From Cryptomeria japonica (Eukaryota; Streptophyta; Pinopsida; Cupressales; Cupressaceae), in the NCBI RefSeq assembly GCF_030272615.1, contig NC_081410.1, positions 568,435,152 to 568,499,151 on the forward strand: a DNA stretch of 64,000 nucleotides. The letters are read 5' to 3'. Positions within the stretch are counted from its first letter, which is position 1. Each line of letters begins with the position of its first letter. A program made the position numbers and the translations under genes. The notes below the pieces were generated by a model, which did no database searches, was not told the origin of the DNA, and was given only the letters and a program-made list of their open reading frames with translations. Below, one piece after another: positions 1 through 12,847 of the stretch.

Positions 1-2700
1 CTATTTGGTATAGATACATGAAATTTCATCTCCAAAATGATATCACATAAATGCATGCTACATGTTGGCATCCTTGGTTTGGTTGAGACACTTAGATTCA
101 TACAAAATCTCCATGTCCTCTATATTTTCCATTTTTGTAGTTAAAATATTAATTTTATTTTCTTATTTTTATATATTTTCTTCATTTTATTTTCATTTTA
201 GTGTTTTATCTAATTAATCTTATATAAGTACGTGCAGTGAAGTTTACCCTCAAAGAAATGTAGCTTTCCTTTTGATAGTGTTCAATTTCCTACATTATAG
301 ATAGATATAACTTTTCAAATGCCACTTTTTATGGCATTTATTTATATAATATGTAGATGATATTAATGTTATGATTGTTATTTATGGCATTTTTTACTTA
401 GGGGGATTGTAGGTTGACTATACATATTTTTAGGGAATCAAGTGGTAAAGAGATTCTATCCTGAGAAATAATTTTATCATTAATTTTCTAGAAGGATAAA
501 AACATATCTTGATCTAGACCAACCAATTAGGGTAGCTCTATACATTTGAAAATTAGTAAATTTTATTGGCAACCTCTTTAGACCAAAAGATGGCCAACAA
601 ATCAAACCTATGGTTAGGGAAATGTTTTCAACAAGGATGACCTTTTGAAAGTAGACTAGATTCTTGGTCATTTCACCTAATTTGTGTATGTGTTTTTTTA
701 CCTATTGTAGTGTCCCTCCATGATTCACCTTTCCTTTTGTGCATTGATAGACTATACTGATATAGCTTAGACTATTTTGTGATGCTTTTGATAGATGTTT
801 AGGGATTTACTTATAGTTTGGATGTTTCATTATTGATGATAGACATATCATATTTGCACTTGACATTATGATTTCATGTGGATGATGACATTTATAGATT
901 ATTGTGATGATGGATTACTATTTGATGATTTATATGAGCTCATTTTGTATGTGTGGTTTGTATTTGCTTATGGTGATTTGATGATATCCTACTATGTGCT
1001 AAACTTACTTTATGAGTGTAATTGATGACTATGATAGTGCTTGTTTGTTGTGACTATCTTCTACTGCGGTTGTGATAGGTACGATGTCATACCACTCATT
1101 CGTGAGCATGAAATGGCATTGTGATTCCCGTTCACGTGTCTGCCTATTGTATATGTTGTTGAGCGTGTATTTTTAGTGACAAGTTTACAAGTACCAGACA
1201 TCAACTCCACCTGGCTCCACAGGTTTGAGCGTGTCTTCATCCCAATGGCAAGTTGTTGGAGATGGCATGAGTTCCCTCTACACACTCTAGGCTTAAGTTG
1301 TCATCCTTGTTAGCTAGTGTTGTGGCTTGAGTTGTTGGTTAGAGTCTTGCACTATGATGTTTCACCCAATGTCAGGTTGTGTGGAGGTGTTGTAAGTATT
1401 TGATTATTTGATTAATTAATATTGGATTCGTATAGTTTATTAATGTTAAATTAAATTAATTCATGGTATAGATTAAATATCATTGGTGATTTATTGTTGA
1501 GGTTTAATATTTATTAATTTTATTTAATTAATAGTTTATTAGTTTATATTTGTTTTGTGCTTTTATATTTATTTAAAGATTTAGTGTTTAATTAATTATT
1601 TATTTATTTATAGTTTAAATTTTCTCTCTCATGTTGGTTATGATTTTATATTTTGTGGTGTTTATTTATATTGGCTTCGGTTTAATTATTTAATGGGGCC
1701 TTCATAAATTATTGTGCCTTGATTTATTTAATTAATTGGTTATCCATATTCATATTCATATTCATATTATTATTATTATTATGATATTTCCTATTTTTAC
1801 TAATTGGGTAATGAAATATTATAAATCTTGCCTACCCTATTATTTTAGTGGCTATACAGGGGGTAAGTAAATAATACTATTTTATAATTCTTATCTCGAT
1901 TTTATGCATGATAGGTATGAGATATAGTATTCTGTAATATTTTGATTGGTTGGGTTTTTGGCTATGGTTTTGATTTAATTTTTATAAATATATCTTCATG
2001 TGTGTTTGCCAAGGTTGGCTTTTTGAGAAACTTTATGCATTTTGGGATTTCTGGATTGATATTAGAGCTTAGATCTTGGATTTTCTTTCTTGGAGCTTGT
2101 TGGATTTGGTTGCACTTCTTCGATTTCTTTTTTTTCCCATCACTTCTATTTTTCCAGGTTGGTTTGATTTTCTCCTTTCTACATTTTCAATTTCTAGAAA
2201 AGGCTTGTTTTCTTCGTGTCTGCTAGAAAGATTATCGTGGAAGGTTTTTGGGAGAATATTTATGAAAGTATCGGTTACAAGCTTATAATATAAAGTTTGG
2301 GGCTATTATATATTGCATAATTATTTGTTGTAGAATTGTTGTATGCATGTCTATGTGCTCATCATGAACGGTTATGTGACTTCGTAGCTTGTTGTATACC
2401 CTCTTTTGGTCTAAGAAATGTAGAATCAAATTACCATTAATTGTTATGTATATGGGTTGATTGTTACTTTGGTTGAAGCTCTTGTTGGTCTTGTCTGAGT
2501 TTTGGTTCTCTGTGCACTGTTGGGAGTCGTAGTTGTGTTCTGAGTGAAGTAATCCTTCATGTATTGATTCCCATTTGTTATTTGTTGATCTCCCTTAATT
2601 TATTATTGATATTGCATCCTTACTGGGTCTATTTGAGGCCGAGATTGAGCCTTGGTTAAATTCTGTGTTTAAATCTTGTTTTTTGAGTCTTTATGAGTGG
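1..2700. other. AT-rich intergenic DNA, no gene recognised
   Basis: Open frames here are short and show no family motif on either strand. A TTCATA/TTA simple repeat lies around 1744-1782, and 1400-1760 is rich in TTAATTAA-like steps. The stretch could be old LTR or other retroelement sequence, but I cannot identify a terminus. Confidence 0.5.
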
Positions 2701-2710
2701 ATGCGTCAAT

Positions 2711-2810
2711 TTGGTCCATGCGCTAAAAGAATTGTTCTATACACTAATAAAATTGGTCTATGCACTAAAATAATTGGTCTATGTGCTAAAAGAATCGGTC
2801 TATGTGCTAA
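2711..2810. repeat. 21-bp minisatellite, about 4.7 units
   Basis: Successive units read approximately TTGGTCTATGCACTAAAAGAA, with substitutions and one longer spacer. Five GGTC(C/T)ATG or TTCTATA starts follow each other at about 21-bp steps. This is seen directly; no function is implied. Confidence 0.8.
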
Positions 2811-2829
2811 TCTTTCTTGTGGATGAACT

Positions 2830-5800
2830 AAACTCCTTTGTTTATTATTTTGAGGTCTTTTTCTCGATTTGAGATGACTTTTCTGATTTTTGTGTTTTTT
2901 CCAGAGGTTGTTGTCTATTGTTTCAGAGTTCCTGAGTCTGTTCCAAGACCATTTTATTGACTGGATTGGTTTACTTGTGATTATTTACCCGGGCTCATAT
3001 TGGTTTTAATCTTCTAGTTGTGGATTTGATTGCATACTATTTATGAGGTTGCTATGGAAGCATTTGATGTTATTTACCTGATTGAGAACCTTGGAAAACC
3101 AGGCCCATGTATTGTAGAGAGCCCTTGGTCATGTTATATTATTTTCATATGTGTTGTCACCCTAAGGTCTAAATGCATGCTAAGGGGAGTGGGCTTCCAA
3201 GTGAGTGACTGGTGTTGCAAGGAGTAGACAGCTAGGTTACTCGAGGTCTAGACCGTCAGAATATCTCATTGAGAGTTTACCTTGTAATCAAGTGATAATA
3301 TAATTAATTAATTGTAGGAGGTTTGGGTAGTAGAGTAATTCATATTAATAAGATAAGGAATGGACATGGTGGCTCTAATGCCTTACCCAGGGGTGGTAAC
3401 CCAGGATAGGATTGGGAAGGCCTTGCTGACTTAGGTAAGCTAATCTCCTTCACTCCTTCAAGGTTGAGATGGCTCTGCATGAGCATCTTGGATGTTAGGA
3501 TAGGTTTCGGGTTCCCATTATGATTGCATGTGATGACACTCTTTTTCTACATGTAGGTCCTAGCACCTTAAGCCTTGACTTGTTGTGTTGCCTCTGAAGG
3601 TCTTGTGTTTGTCTCTTTCTCTTGAGCTAGTCTTGTGTTGTATTCTTTGGTTGTTAGGTGCCAACCTAGATCTAGAGTGTGAGTGGGATCTCATGTCATC
3701 TCCTAGCACGAGGGGTGGTTCCTTATGGTTCCACATGGTCGAGTGGCTTGATGCCTTCTTCCATTGGGATGTTCTTCGTTGGATGCTCTTGTGCGTGGAT
3801 GTGGATTCTTCTCTCTTCAGCTATGGATTGAAACTTGTAGTAGATTGATGTATATAATTCATATGGCATATGTATTGATGAGCTAAGATATTAGCTCCTT
3901 TTATTTCTAAAACTCATAAGTTTTCATCATGATTTAATTTGTATAATGGGGTGGTAATGATGTATTAAAGTTTGACTATGTGCATTTTAGATGTTAACTG
4001 AACCCATTAAATCATGTTTTGTCTTTGCCACTTATTCTTGTTTCCATGTCAGTTATTCCCGTAGCCATGTGATTTGTTCCTATTGCCATATAGATTGTCA
4101 TAGGTGATATCATGTGTGAAATGAATGTGTTATGATTAATTAAAATAGATATGTATATGCTTGTATGTTCTCTCTTTTCAATTGCAAGAATAAATGAGAT
4201 GTTGGGAGAAGGTAATCATGTCACATCGATAAGGCAATTTGAGATATTCAAGGGGCGACTAAAAGTTCAAATCAACGAAGAGGATAATGGGCGTGAGGAA
4301 CAAAAAAGGAGTAGCAGGGTGTGCAAGACTCATTTATGTCTGACTTTAGTGAGCATCAATCTTGTAATACTGCCACGTTGTATTCTTGGCTGTAGTTTGG
4401 TGTAGATCCACGTTTTCAGTGGCTTAACTCTGACTGTTCTTTGTCATGGATGTTATTCGCCTCTTCTCATTAGCGTGATCTTGATTGTAGGAAGTTGCTG
4501 TAATTTTATTTTAAATAAGTGTCTCCGCCTCTTCTCTGGGGTTAGAAGGAGAGGGAGAGACAAAGAGTAGAAGATTTAGAAATAAAGTTGCAGAGTGTTT
4601 TAGTTTTCTTTCATTCTGAATGATGTATCAACTTTTGAAAAGCAATGAATAAAGTTATGTTATTCTGAGCACTTAGAGTTATTTTGGAAGCTTGGATACA
4701 CTCATCCAAGGGGGTCCACTTGGTGAGTGATCTTGTGCCTTTGTTAAATGTAGTTTTCTTTTTTTGCTGCAGTAGACGTCCTAGCATTGATTGTTCCTGC
4801 AGCCACTGGAAACAGATCCATTGATTGTTCCTGCAGCCAAAGCAAACGAAGTAATTCTTGTTTGACAACTTTGGGCTTAGTTAACATTTCTTTAAGTGAG
4901 TTTTATGTTAATGCAGAGTTTTCTTGTAGCCATTTAGTTGTTTTAATTCTTGCTTGCTTATTCCAAATAGATTTTAGTTGTTGCAGTATGCAGGATAGCT
5001 ATCGCAGGAACTTAGTGCATATATAATGCAGACCCATTTCAAGTAATACGTCCCTGGGTTGACAATCAAATGAACTTCAGTTATGGAGATAGTAACTTCA
5101 CAAAGTGAATGTCCAAACTTTGGGTTGAGACTTTAACTATAGTTATTATTCCTATTGGTGGAGCAAACAGGTATGTCTAGAATTCATGATGTAATTGTAT
5201 TGGTAGTTGAGAGCTACGCTCCTTGATGTATAGGTAATGGTAGATGATATATCAGGTGAACATATTGATGTATCTTGTTGTATCTTGGATAATGTTCATT
5301 GATGGAATTGGTTCTATGGATATGCATTTAGTGTTATGTGAATGTCTATGATGATTAAGGAAATGGATTAGTAATGTGGTAATTAGTATTGGAAATGGAA
5401 TTAACGATGCTAGGATGTTGAATAAGTGATTGGGATTAGGAACATTTGGAATTGGTTCTTTAAAATGGATCTAAGGGGTTATTAGCATTTGCATTATAAG
5501 GAATGGAATCATGATAGGTAGTCTAGCGAAGGATCTTATGTATGCATGAAAAGAGATAATGATAGTTGAGTTAAAATGCATTAGATGATGGTAGTAATCA
5601 TGATGATGTTATGCTTATGATGATATATTCTTGATGTGATTATGCTATCTGGATAGATTAGGTAATGGTGTAGAGATACCTTAGGGAAGATTAATTGTAG
5701 AGTTGTATTTATTTCCGCTTGTGTATAGTACTTTGGTGAATATGTACATGATGGTTAAGTGTTTATCTTGTTAATTGATGTTAAATGCATATGAGTAGCT

Positions 5801-6790
5801 AGTTGTATATGTTGCATTAGTAGATGTTTTAAAAAAAATCTCTATTTGCATATTTGGTGGTTAGTTTCTCTAGGGTATTTTGGTGGGCATTACACCTATT
5901 GACTCCCTTTTTGTATTAATTTGACCCTCGTAACTTTTATTTTAGGTATTTGCCTAAGGATATGGACATTTGAGCAATATTTTCTAATTTGGAGTTGCAT
6001 TATCATTTATTTACTTTGATTGAGCTTTTGATTTTTGAAGAATAAGAGTTTTGAACACTTAAAATTACTTTTGGAAATTAGATGTAAGAAGTGAGGGCTC
6101 ACCATTGAAGGCTAGGTAGGATGAATAAGGGACAAAGTGTTATTAAATGGGTCCTAGCAACTTCTAAGACTTTCCCCTTGCTAAGAAGACTTAGGGATAT
6201 TTGTTTGATGGATTCTATTGGATACTACAGGCTTGAAGGCTTGCTTTGTGTTTATACTAGATTTCATGAAAGTCGAGAGTAGGATTAATTTAAAGCTTTA
6301 AGTACATTCTTTTGAATTATGGGAATGAAAGGGCATATTGTCAATAATGATTTTAGGATTTTATGGTTTAGTGAAGGCAAACTACATCGATAAATTTAAG
6401 AGTCTTGTTTTCACAAAAGTGTGCACCCTTGATCAACTCTCAAGCTCATCAACCCTATGACACATTGAAATAGCCTCCAAGTGGGGGACCTTGCATTCTT
6501 GAGGCTGAATCTCTAGAGAAGGCCGACTTTCTTTCCAATCTAAGATGCAAGTGTTGGTCTAACCAAACACTAATAAATCCTAATCTACTGATTTTGAGGG
6601 GAAAAGGGGAAGAAGGAATGCTTGAAAGGGAAAAGGTTTGCACCTAGATTGAAATTTGATCTCCATGCCTATAACTAAACAAAACACAAATAACACCACT
6701 CAAGGATGCACAAAATCCTATCCTGATTAGCACCCTAAGGAGAGTGAAGGTTGGAATTCTAATGGACGAAAAGAGGAATTGGATCAATTC
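2830..6790. other. Intergenic DNA, no gene recognised
   Basis: The longest open frames (for example near 3585-3848 and 4151-4405, + strand) have no recognisable domain and low-complexity or Trp/Cys-rich translations typical of noncoding DNA. The G/T-rich text at 3160-3850 resembles LTR or leader sequence in style, but no TG...CA ends or TSD were found. From 5000 to 6400 I see nothing beyond GATGAT-rich sequence. Confidence 0.45.
4785..4839. repeat. 21-bp perfect direct repeat, 34-bp period
   Basis: The 21-bp sequence beginning CATTGATTGTTCCTGCAGCC occurs at 4785-4805 and 4819-4839. It is a local duplication, each copy containing a PstI-type CTGCAG. No further copies were seen nearby. Confidence 0.85.
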
Positions 6791-6797
6791 ATAGATG

Positions 6798-6848
6798 GGT
6801 AAGTGCACAAAGATGGTGGTCAAAAAGGGGGTATAAGTGGACACTTTT
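6798..6848 (+). repeat. Left terminal inverted repeat
   Basis: GGTAAGTGCACAAAGATGGT begins at 6798 and continues GGTCAA. AGTGGACAC follows at 6836-6844 after a short insertion relative to the right end. It is preceded directly by the TSD copy TAGATG at 6792-6797. Confidence 0.85.
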
Positions 6849-6999
6849 TTTCTGAAATCAGGTGAACCTGAACTTGGAGGCAAAATTTGAAAGTCATCCA
6901 CTCAAGATATGAAGATAATCAAAGAACAAATATTGTATTACTCTGAATCTAGTTTCCAAACTACTATTTTTTTTTCAAAATTAGATAAGATTAAGGGGG

Positions 7000-7660
7000 T
7001 CAAATCCTTCGCGCACGAAAAGTAGACCCTAATTTTTTCAAAAAAAACATAACATAGTGTCTGACGTGCGCATCAAAAAAGTCATAGTTGGATTTAGTAT
7101 TTTGACAAATCCTTTGGCAGAAAGATAGTTAAGAGTGAACACTAGAAGATGTGTATTTTTTTGTTGAGTTTTTTTTTGAATGATTTTTTCAATCGAGCAC
7201 ATCCTAAAAATTAGGTACCTGTTTGTGCGTGAAGCATAACTTGCACTAAAAAAATAAAAAATACAATATTTTTTCTAAAATTATAAATAATCAAGTGCAC
7301 TACAATAATAAATAAAGTTTTTTAAATTTGGATAAATAGATCAAAAGTTATTAAAAAAATGGTACACGTATGTCTGTGAGAACTATGAAGACACTGGTAA
7401 AAGAAATTCAATAATAATATGTTATTGTTGTTCATTTTTTTTTTTAAATGGTTAGAAAGCTTAGAAGATGGGTGAAAATATGGTGGAAATTTTATAAATA
7501 CCCACTTGATGAAGTGTAAACCCGATGATGACAAAGTCGAGAAACCAAGTTGATAAAATAAAACACGTCAAAAAAGAGGGAAATGGAGGGAAATCAAACT
7601 TCCAACCCATAGCTTTGTCATCTAGGCCTATTTCCAAGCCTAAACAGTCAAAAGAGTGTA
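7000..7660. other. Transposon left-arm noncoding DNA
   Basis: No gene is supported. Isolated GCGCAC and GTGCGC motifs occur at about 7010, 7066 and 7226, possibly outlying members of the subterminal motif set. Open frames on both strands here overlap each other and show no domain. Confidence 0.5.
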
Positions 7661-7661
7661 C

Positions 7662-7921
7662 GGGGTACCTATGGTATAAGAAGCGCATATGGGGTACCTA
7701 TGGTGTAAGAAGCGCATACGCGCTATCTTTACTATAAACAGTGCATACATGCTACTTTTGTTTAAAATTTGGGAGTGTGTATAATATGATATTGCATATA
7801 TAATATGTGTATATACATATAATTTATAATTTATATATAATATAAAATATATAAATTTATTACATACATATACATCATATATAATATATTAAGTATATAT
7901 ATAAACATATGTGTGTATGTG

Positions 7922-7967
<46 letters not shown>

Positions 7968-8225
7968 CCCATCCCTCCCATCTCTCTTCTTCTGTCCCTC
8001 TTTCTCTCTCCCCCTCTCCCTCTGCCTCCCTCCCTCCCTTTTCCTTCACATTTTCTTTACTACAAATAGCGCGTACGGGGTATTGAGCCTATTAGTTCGC
8101 TGCCCTGCCATAACATTTTTTAGGTGTAGGAGTGCGTACAAGGTGAAAAAAAAATACCGTAGGGATTGCCAACATTTTAGGGACTAACAATGTGCACGCG
8201 GTTATTAATATACAACGTACGCGGT
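7662..8225 (+). repeat. Left subterminal repeat region (29-bp units, GTACGCG-type motifs)
   Basis: Three 29-bp units run 7662-7690, 7691-7719 and 7720-7748; the first two are near identical (GGGGTACCTATGG...AGCGCATA). Related motifs recur singly to 8225: AGCGCGTACGGGG, GTGCGTACAAGG, GTGCACGCGG and ACGTACGCGG. The right end carries the same core in the opposite orientation at the same 29-bp period. Arrays like this in other DNA transposons are transposase-binding sites; that role here is inference. Confidence 0.75.
7925..7962. repeat. (CT)n microsatellite
   Basis: About 19 uninterrupted CT dinucleotides, followed by a further pyrimidine-rich run of CCCTC/TCTCC to about 8050. Long open frames on both strands here are products of the simple repeat. 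Confidence 0.95.
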
Positions 8226-8545
8226 ACTTAGACATAGTTTTATTTTCCCAACAGCCTCAACAGCCTCAAAAGAAGTTTTTGAGGTCATTGAAGGCCCCAT
8301 TGCAACTATGTCTGCACTTCTATCACTGTTTTATACATAGAAGTAAGTGATTTTTTTGTTTTTGAATGATTTAAAATGATTGAATTGTTGTTCTTATTAG
8401 TTTTGTCAATGTTATTGTGATTGTTTAATAGTTTTGATTCAAAAAAATAATGATAAGATGCATATTTATGGTTATTTGTTTGTTTATGAGCTTTTATTTA
8501 CATATATATGTAATATGATTCTATTTAGGACAACCAATATCAACC

Positions 8546-9338
8546 ATGGGAAAGAACAAGTGAGGAATGATGGAACAACGAGAGGCTGAAAAGGAAAGAC
8601 AAAGGCAACGCATGAAGAAATTACGTGACATAAGAACAATGGGAGAAGAAGGTATGCCATCCTCAACATCTCAATTCGATTTACCAAAAGAAGAGATATT
8701 TGATTTACCGTATGAACCTAATGCAATTGAAGAAGAGACCACGTTGAATAATCAATTAAATGATGAAAATACACCTGCTCTATTTGATGAATTGAATGTA
8801 CACAATGAACTGATGTTAACACCTCCTAGAATCATTCATAGGAAACCAAAGTATCTAATTGACATTGATGAGAATATATTGAAGCCAATGCTCGATAAAA
8901 TGAATGAACGAACTTGTAGGAGAATGGTTAAAAGAATATGGTAAAACTATTTTGAAAACTTAAATCTAACCACAAGATGTCAATTAATTGTTCAAATGAT
9001 TAAAAATTTGAATTTTAGAGAGACAATGAAAATTCTAGGCCTAAGATCATCTGAAAGTAACAATGAAAGAAATATTGTGAGAAATCTATTTGATGCATAT
9101 CAAGCTATTGGTTCAAAATTATGTACTAAAGATTCTAATACTACTCGATGTGTCATTACATCAACCATAATGAGCAAGAAAATTAAAAAAAAGATCGTTT
9201 GATAAGCAAAACAAGTCATTAAACATTAGTAGAACAACATTAAGTAAAGCATTACAAAGGCGAGAAAAAATAGACGAACCTAACAATAATTCTCTTTGGG
9301 CATTCTCGGATAGACTACCACACAAAGACAAGGTTGTT
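8546..9338 (+). pseudogene. Transposase, N-terminal part (broken)
   Basis: The likely start is ATG at 8546 (context ACCATGG). The frame reads MGKNK, then a TGA at 8561-8563, then a basic charged stretch (REAEKERQRQRMKKLRD). It passes a TAA at 8942-8944 and continues in the same frame past 9180. A frameshift in the A-run at about 9184-9191 moves the reading to a frame containing ISRTTLSKALQRR, which looks like a helix-turn-helix, and WAFSDRLPHKDK, ending at 9338 where the nested LINE begins. The other half resumes at 17193. This segment is about 265 codons. Together with the downstream half it would be about 870 residues. Assignment as transposase rests on the C-terminal half and on position inside a TIR element. 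I recognise no named family in this N-terminal part. Confidence 0.65.
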
Positions 9339-9521
9339 TTTTATTAAAGTAAAAGCAGGTTTTGAAGGGGCCCCGAAACCCTTTACAAAAAGACCGTACA
9401 AGATAAAAGCATTAAGGAACTAGGAGGAACAAACATTAGGAAAACCAACAAAATAACTAGAAAAAACCAACTAAAAGCCCCAAAAAACCAGCAAAAAACC
9501 AGCCAGACCCGACAAAAGGAA
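9339..9521 (-). other. LINE 3' untranslated region and A-rich tail
   Basis: This stretch lies between the stop of the third ORF (9522) and the insertion boundary. On the element's sense strand it ends in an AATAAAAAA-like A-rich run. GGGGCCCC near 9370 is a local palindrome. No further coding is seen. Confidence 0.7.
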
Positions 9522-11123
9522 CTAATTTATATTTTTCAGGGCATTAGCCAAGTTATTGCCAATCCCATATAGGTCTTTGATATTATCCCTAAGATTAGGG
9601 ATATCCTTAGTAGAAGCAGCAGCAACTTTCTTAACACTTGCTCTAGTTCTCTTTGCTGCTCCACCAGGGGTAGCTTCCCCACTTCCAATCTCAAGTGCAT
9701 CTTCCTCCATGTCGAGGTCCACCACCGGTTTGGTAGAGCTGGAGTTATCGAGGACCTTCGAAATATCCTCTAGGTTCTTTGTAACTGCAAACAGGAAATC
9801 TGGGATAATACCCAATAGGTTTTTCATCACCACTTTCCCTTCTTCCAGATGTTCAATCTGAGCTGCCATTTTTTTAACTTTTTCCTCCATTTCCTGTTTC
9901 CATTGCTTTTGATTCTTGTTATCTTCCTTCCTTTTCTCATCCATTTGTTTCCCATTTTTTTCCAAATTCTTCAAAAGTTCATATGTCCATCTGTCATAAT
10001 CCAATCTAGCCTCAGTGAGTTTTTAAAGGTTATCTAGGAATAACCCTTCACCATCGCTTTCCTTATCTTCGCTCAAATTATCCTTAGCCATATCCTTCTC
10101 GGGTTCCTTGTTCTTCTCCCTCTCAGAAGTCAAATCTTTTTCCTCATTATCCTTAGCCATATCCTTCTCGGGTTCCTTGTTCTTCTCCCTCTTAGAATTC
10201 AAATCTTTTTCCTCATTATCCTTATCTTCCAAATCCACCATGGGTTGGCTGTCGTTGCCTAAGCTAGCACTCTGAATTGGGCTATCATTGTTGGACTCGT
10301 TATCACCTTCTTCATCCTCTGCACCCACATCCTCATCTTTCCAATTGTCCTCACCTTCTGATTCGTCTGTTTCCATTTCACTGCCCTCTTTTCTAGTTTC
10401 CTCTGATTCATTATTTTCATCATGGGCTTTCATCCCAGTGGCACTCTTGCTTTTTTTTTCTAGAAGTAGCCTCCTCCTTGCTGTGTTCTCCTTCCTTCAG
10501 CTTTCTCTTGCCTTTCCCTAGAGAAGCAGATAAACTCTTGTTTTCCTACATGGCAAGGATTTTACAGTGCTAATAAATGAGCAACAGGAGCCCACAATGG
10601 AGCACCATATTCAAGGGATTCTTGTCGTGTTTATTGAGTGACCTAGAAAGGGATTTGAAGAGATAGTAGGGCAGGGAGACCCTTTTCTCATGCTTGAAGT
10701 GGTTTAATAACACAAAGTGATAAGTGTGGGCCCTGGAAAGTGACCCTCAACGATTATGTATTCCATTATGGCATTCAAAACCCAACCCTAGATTTTCTTG
10801 ATATTGGGGGCTTCATAATAACCCCATGTGGATTTTCCAATTCTAGCCCTCTCCTTTTCCTTACGCGGGAACAGAGTTACCGCATTATTGGAAACTTTAT
10901 GATCTCTAAAAAAATTGAGCCCTAAGTGGGGCATACCTGTCACAGTTGTGATGAGGCCCGCGTCCAATTTGAACCTAACACCATAGATTTTAAAGGACCC
11001 ATTACTCCAATTTTCAGAAATTTTGGAGACTGCGAGATCAACCCTACCTTTGTCCTAATCAACCAGCTTCTCCATGAAGCTCGTTAGGGATCCTTTTTCC
11101 AGCTTCGCCCAAACTTTTGGCAT
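9522..11123 (-). pseudogene. LINE third ORF downstream of RNase H (unidentified protein)
   Basis: An ATG at 11123 opens a frame reading MPKVWAKLEKGS. It stays protein-like down to 9522 with a few TAG stops (for example after KLVD, NIKKI and LLLLIY) and one frame change near 10700 where LITLCY meets NHFKHEKRVSLPYYLF. About 530 residues. The N-terminal two thirds look like a folded domain with recurring aromatic and hydrophobic stretches (GMPHLGLNFFRDHKVS, GWVLNAIMEYIIVEGHF). The C-terminal third is acidic and lysine-rich with a 23-residue tandem repeat, then a coiled-coil-like stretch (QWKQEMEEKVKKMAAQIEHL) and a final basic segment. Plant L1 elements usually end soon after RNase H. Whether this is a captured host gene or a lineage-specific element gene is unknown. 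I do not recognise the family. Confidence 0.65.
10078..10220 (-). repeat. 69-bp coding tandem repeat in LINE third ORF
   Basis: TCCTTAGCCATATCCTTCTC starts at 10081 and again at 10150, giving a 69-bp period of two units. On the - strand it encodes a 23-residue repeat rich in Glu, Lys and Asp (EKDMAKDNEEKDL core). The period is a multiple of three, so the frame is kept. Confidence 0.9.
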
Positions 11124-11356
11124 ATCCTTTCATTTGGATGTGTTGTCTAGTTCCTCCCTCCTTAAATCACCTCCCAAATTTCAATTTGAGACTTTCACCT
11201 CTATTCGTCTGCAAACTCAAAACTTTCTTCCTGTTGTCTCTCTCGATTTTGAAAAAGATGACCCACAAAGTGTGTGAAGTGATATTATATTTGATTGGAA
11301 TTCTACCCCTTTGCCAAGTAATCATTACCTTTCTGTCAATGCATAAGTTACTCATA

Positions 11357-11860
11357 TCAACTATCATTATTATGTGGTCCTTCTTTCCCCGCAAATCTAT
11401 CCTTTTTGAGGAGCTCTTTAATACTCATATTAATGTTTTCCCCATGCCAAATTGTTTGAGATTCGGAGTTGACACCTAGGTTCACCAGACAATCTGCCAC
11501 CATATTTTTCTCTCTAAAGGCATGATCTATTATTATCTCTTTAAAACTAGCAATGATTTCCCTAGCTTTCAAAATAATGTTTTCAATGGACCATAATAGC
11601 TTGGTTTCCCCCTTCAAACACTTAATAATATTAAGTGAATCTCCCTCAAGCCATAATTTATCATGATTTAGGTTCTTAGCAATAATTAGAGTATTCAGTG
11701 TAACTGAGGCTTCAGCGAAATGACTGGTTTGAATCCCCAAAGGACCAGCAACCGCCACTAGGCAACTTCCAGCAAAATTCCTGACAATGCCCCCATAACC
11801 AGCTATACTTGGATTCCCCTTAGAAGCCCCATCAAAGTTGACCTTTATCCATCCATGAGG
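11357..11860 (-). pseudogene. LINE ORF2, RNase H domain
   Basis: Type I RNase H motifs occur in order: NFDGASKGNPS (first Asp), FAEASVTLNTL (Glu), LEGDSLNIIKCL (second Asp) and HAFREKNMVADCL (His and last Asp). This is the RVT_3 type found at the C-terminus of plant L1 ORF2, which degrades the RNA strand of RNA:DNA hybrids. The core from about 11758 to 11357 is a continuous open frame ending in TAA. All expected acidic residues are present, so this domain decayed less than the rest. Confidence 0.85.
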
Positions 11861-12073
11861 AGGAAAACACCAAGCAAGACCTTCTCTGCACTTCTCCTTA
11901 CTAGATTTGGTAGTGGAAAGGTTCCACCTATCATTGAAGTCTTCTTTAGCAACTGGTCCATCATCAATACCATTGATGCATTAAAAGATACTCCTGTAAA
12001 TTTTATCCACCACTACTTTAGGGTTGGCACTTTTATCCCTAAAAATCTTGTTGTTGCGCTCTTTCCAGATATT

Positions 12074-12847
12074 CTAGATAACATTAGGGAAGGTAAGTTT
12101 CCAAATCTCCACAATCTTTGGGTTGGAATTAGGGCAGTGCCATTGCTGCCAAGATTCCCCAAGAGAGTTTGAAAAAACCCAACTCAGCTTCCACCTACTT
12201 AAAATAATTTTCCAAATTTCCTGGCTGAAAGTACACTGATGGAGAATATGGCAAGCAGACTCTTCTTCCCTGCAACAAAGAGAACACCTGTTAGGAAAAA
12301 CAAATCCTCGCTTTTGAAGGTTGTCCATAGTTAATACCTTGTTTTGGATGAAGATCCAAAAAAAGATATTAACTTTAGGAACTAACTTCTTATTCCAAAC
12401 TTTAGCCCAAATAGGAATTTCTTCTACAACTTTATTTTGGATAGCCATAGCCGAGGACACAGAATACTTCCCATTTGGGGTTTCCCTCCATATCAACCTA
12501 TCCTCTTTATTGTCTCTTATAATTTTAGAAGAAAGCACAATCTCAAGAAACTTTAACCCTAGACACTGCTGGCTAAAATCAATCCATTTCCCATTTCTCC
12601 AGTAATCTCTGACCAAACCCCCATACCTGCTTTTGAACCAATCTTTCCAATCATAAAGGATTGGAATTTCCTCCAGGGGTTTGTCCATAATCCATCTATC
12701 TTCCCAAAATCTTATACTTCTACCATTCCCCAGATTCCATATTCTTCCAGTTGCAGCCCAACTTTTGGCTGATTGAACTACATTCCATATTGTAGAACCT
12801 TCAACAATGAAAGATTTATCTAAAAATTCTTCCTCAAAAGGTTGCAT
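12074..12847 (-). pseudogene. LINE ORF2, zf-RVT / connection region
   Basis: A 257-codon open stretch contains IWNLGNGRSIRFWEDRW, then WAKVWNKKLVPKVNIFFW, then a zinc-binding motif CSLCCREEESACHILHQC. This is the zf-RVT segment typical of plant non-LTR retrotransposons between reverse transcriptase and RNase H. It is followed after a TAA by about 70 linker codons with one more stop and then the RNase H. Cys and His spacing is conserved by eye. Confidence 0.85.

Noticed and set aside
7831-8187. Long open frames on both strands
   Set aside because: They are created by the (CT)n run and adjacent pyrimidine-rich DNA; translations are Leu-Ser or Arg-Glu repeats.
10023-10521. + strand Ser/Leu-rich open frame opposite the LINE third ORF
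   Set aside because: It mirrors the acidic, repeat-bearing - strand frame, which has the better coding character and the right orientation in the LINE.
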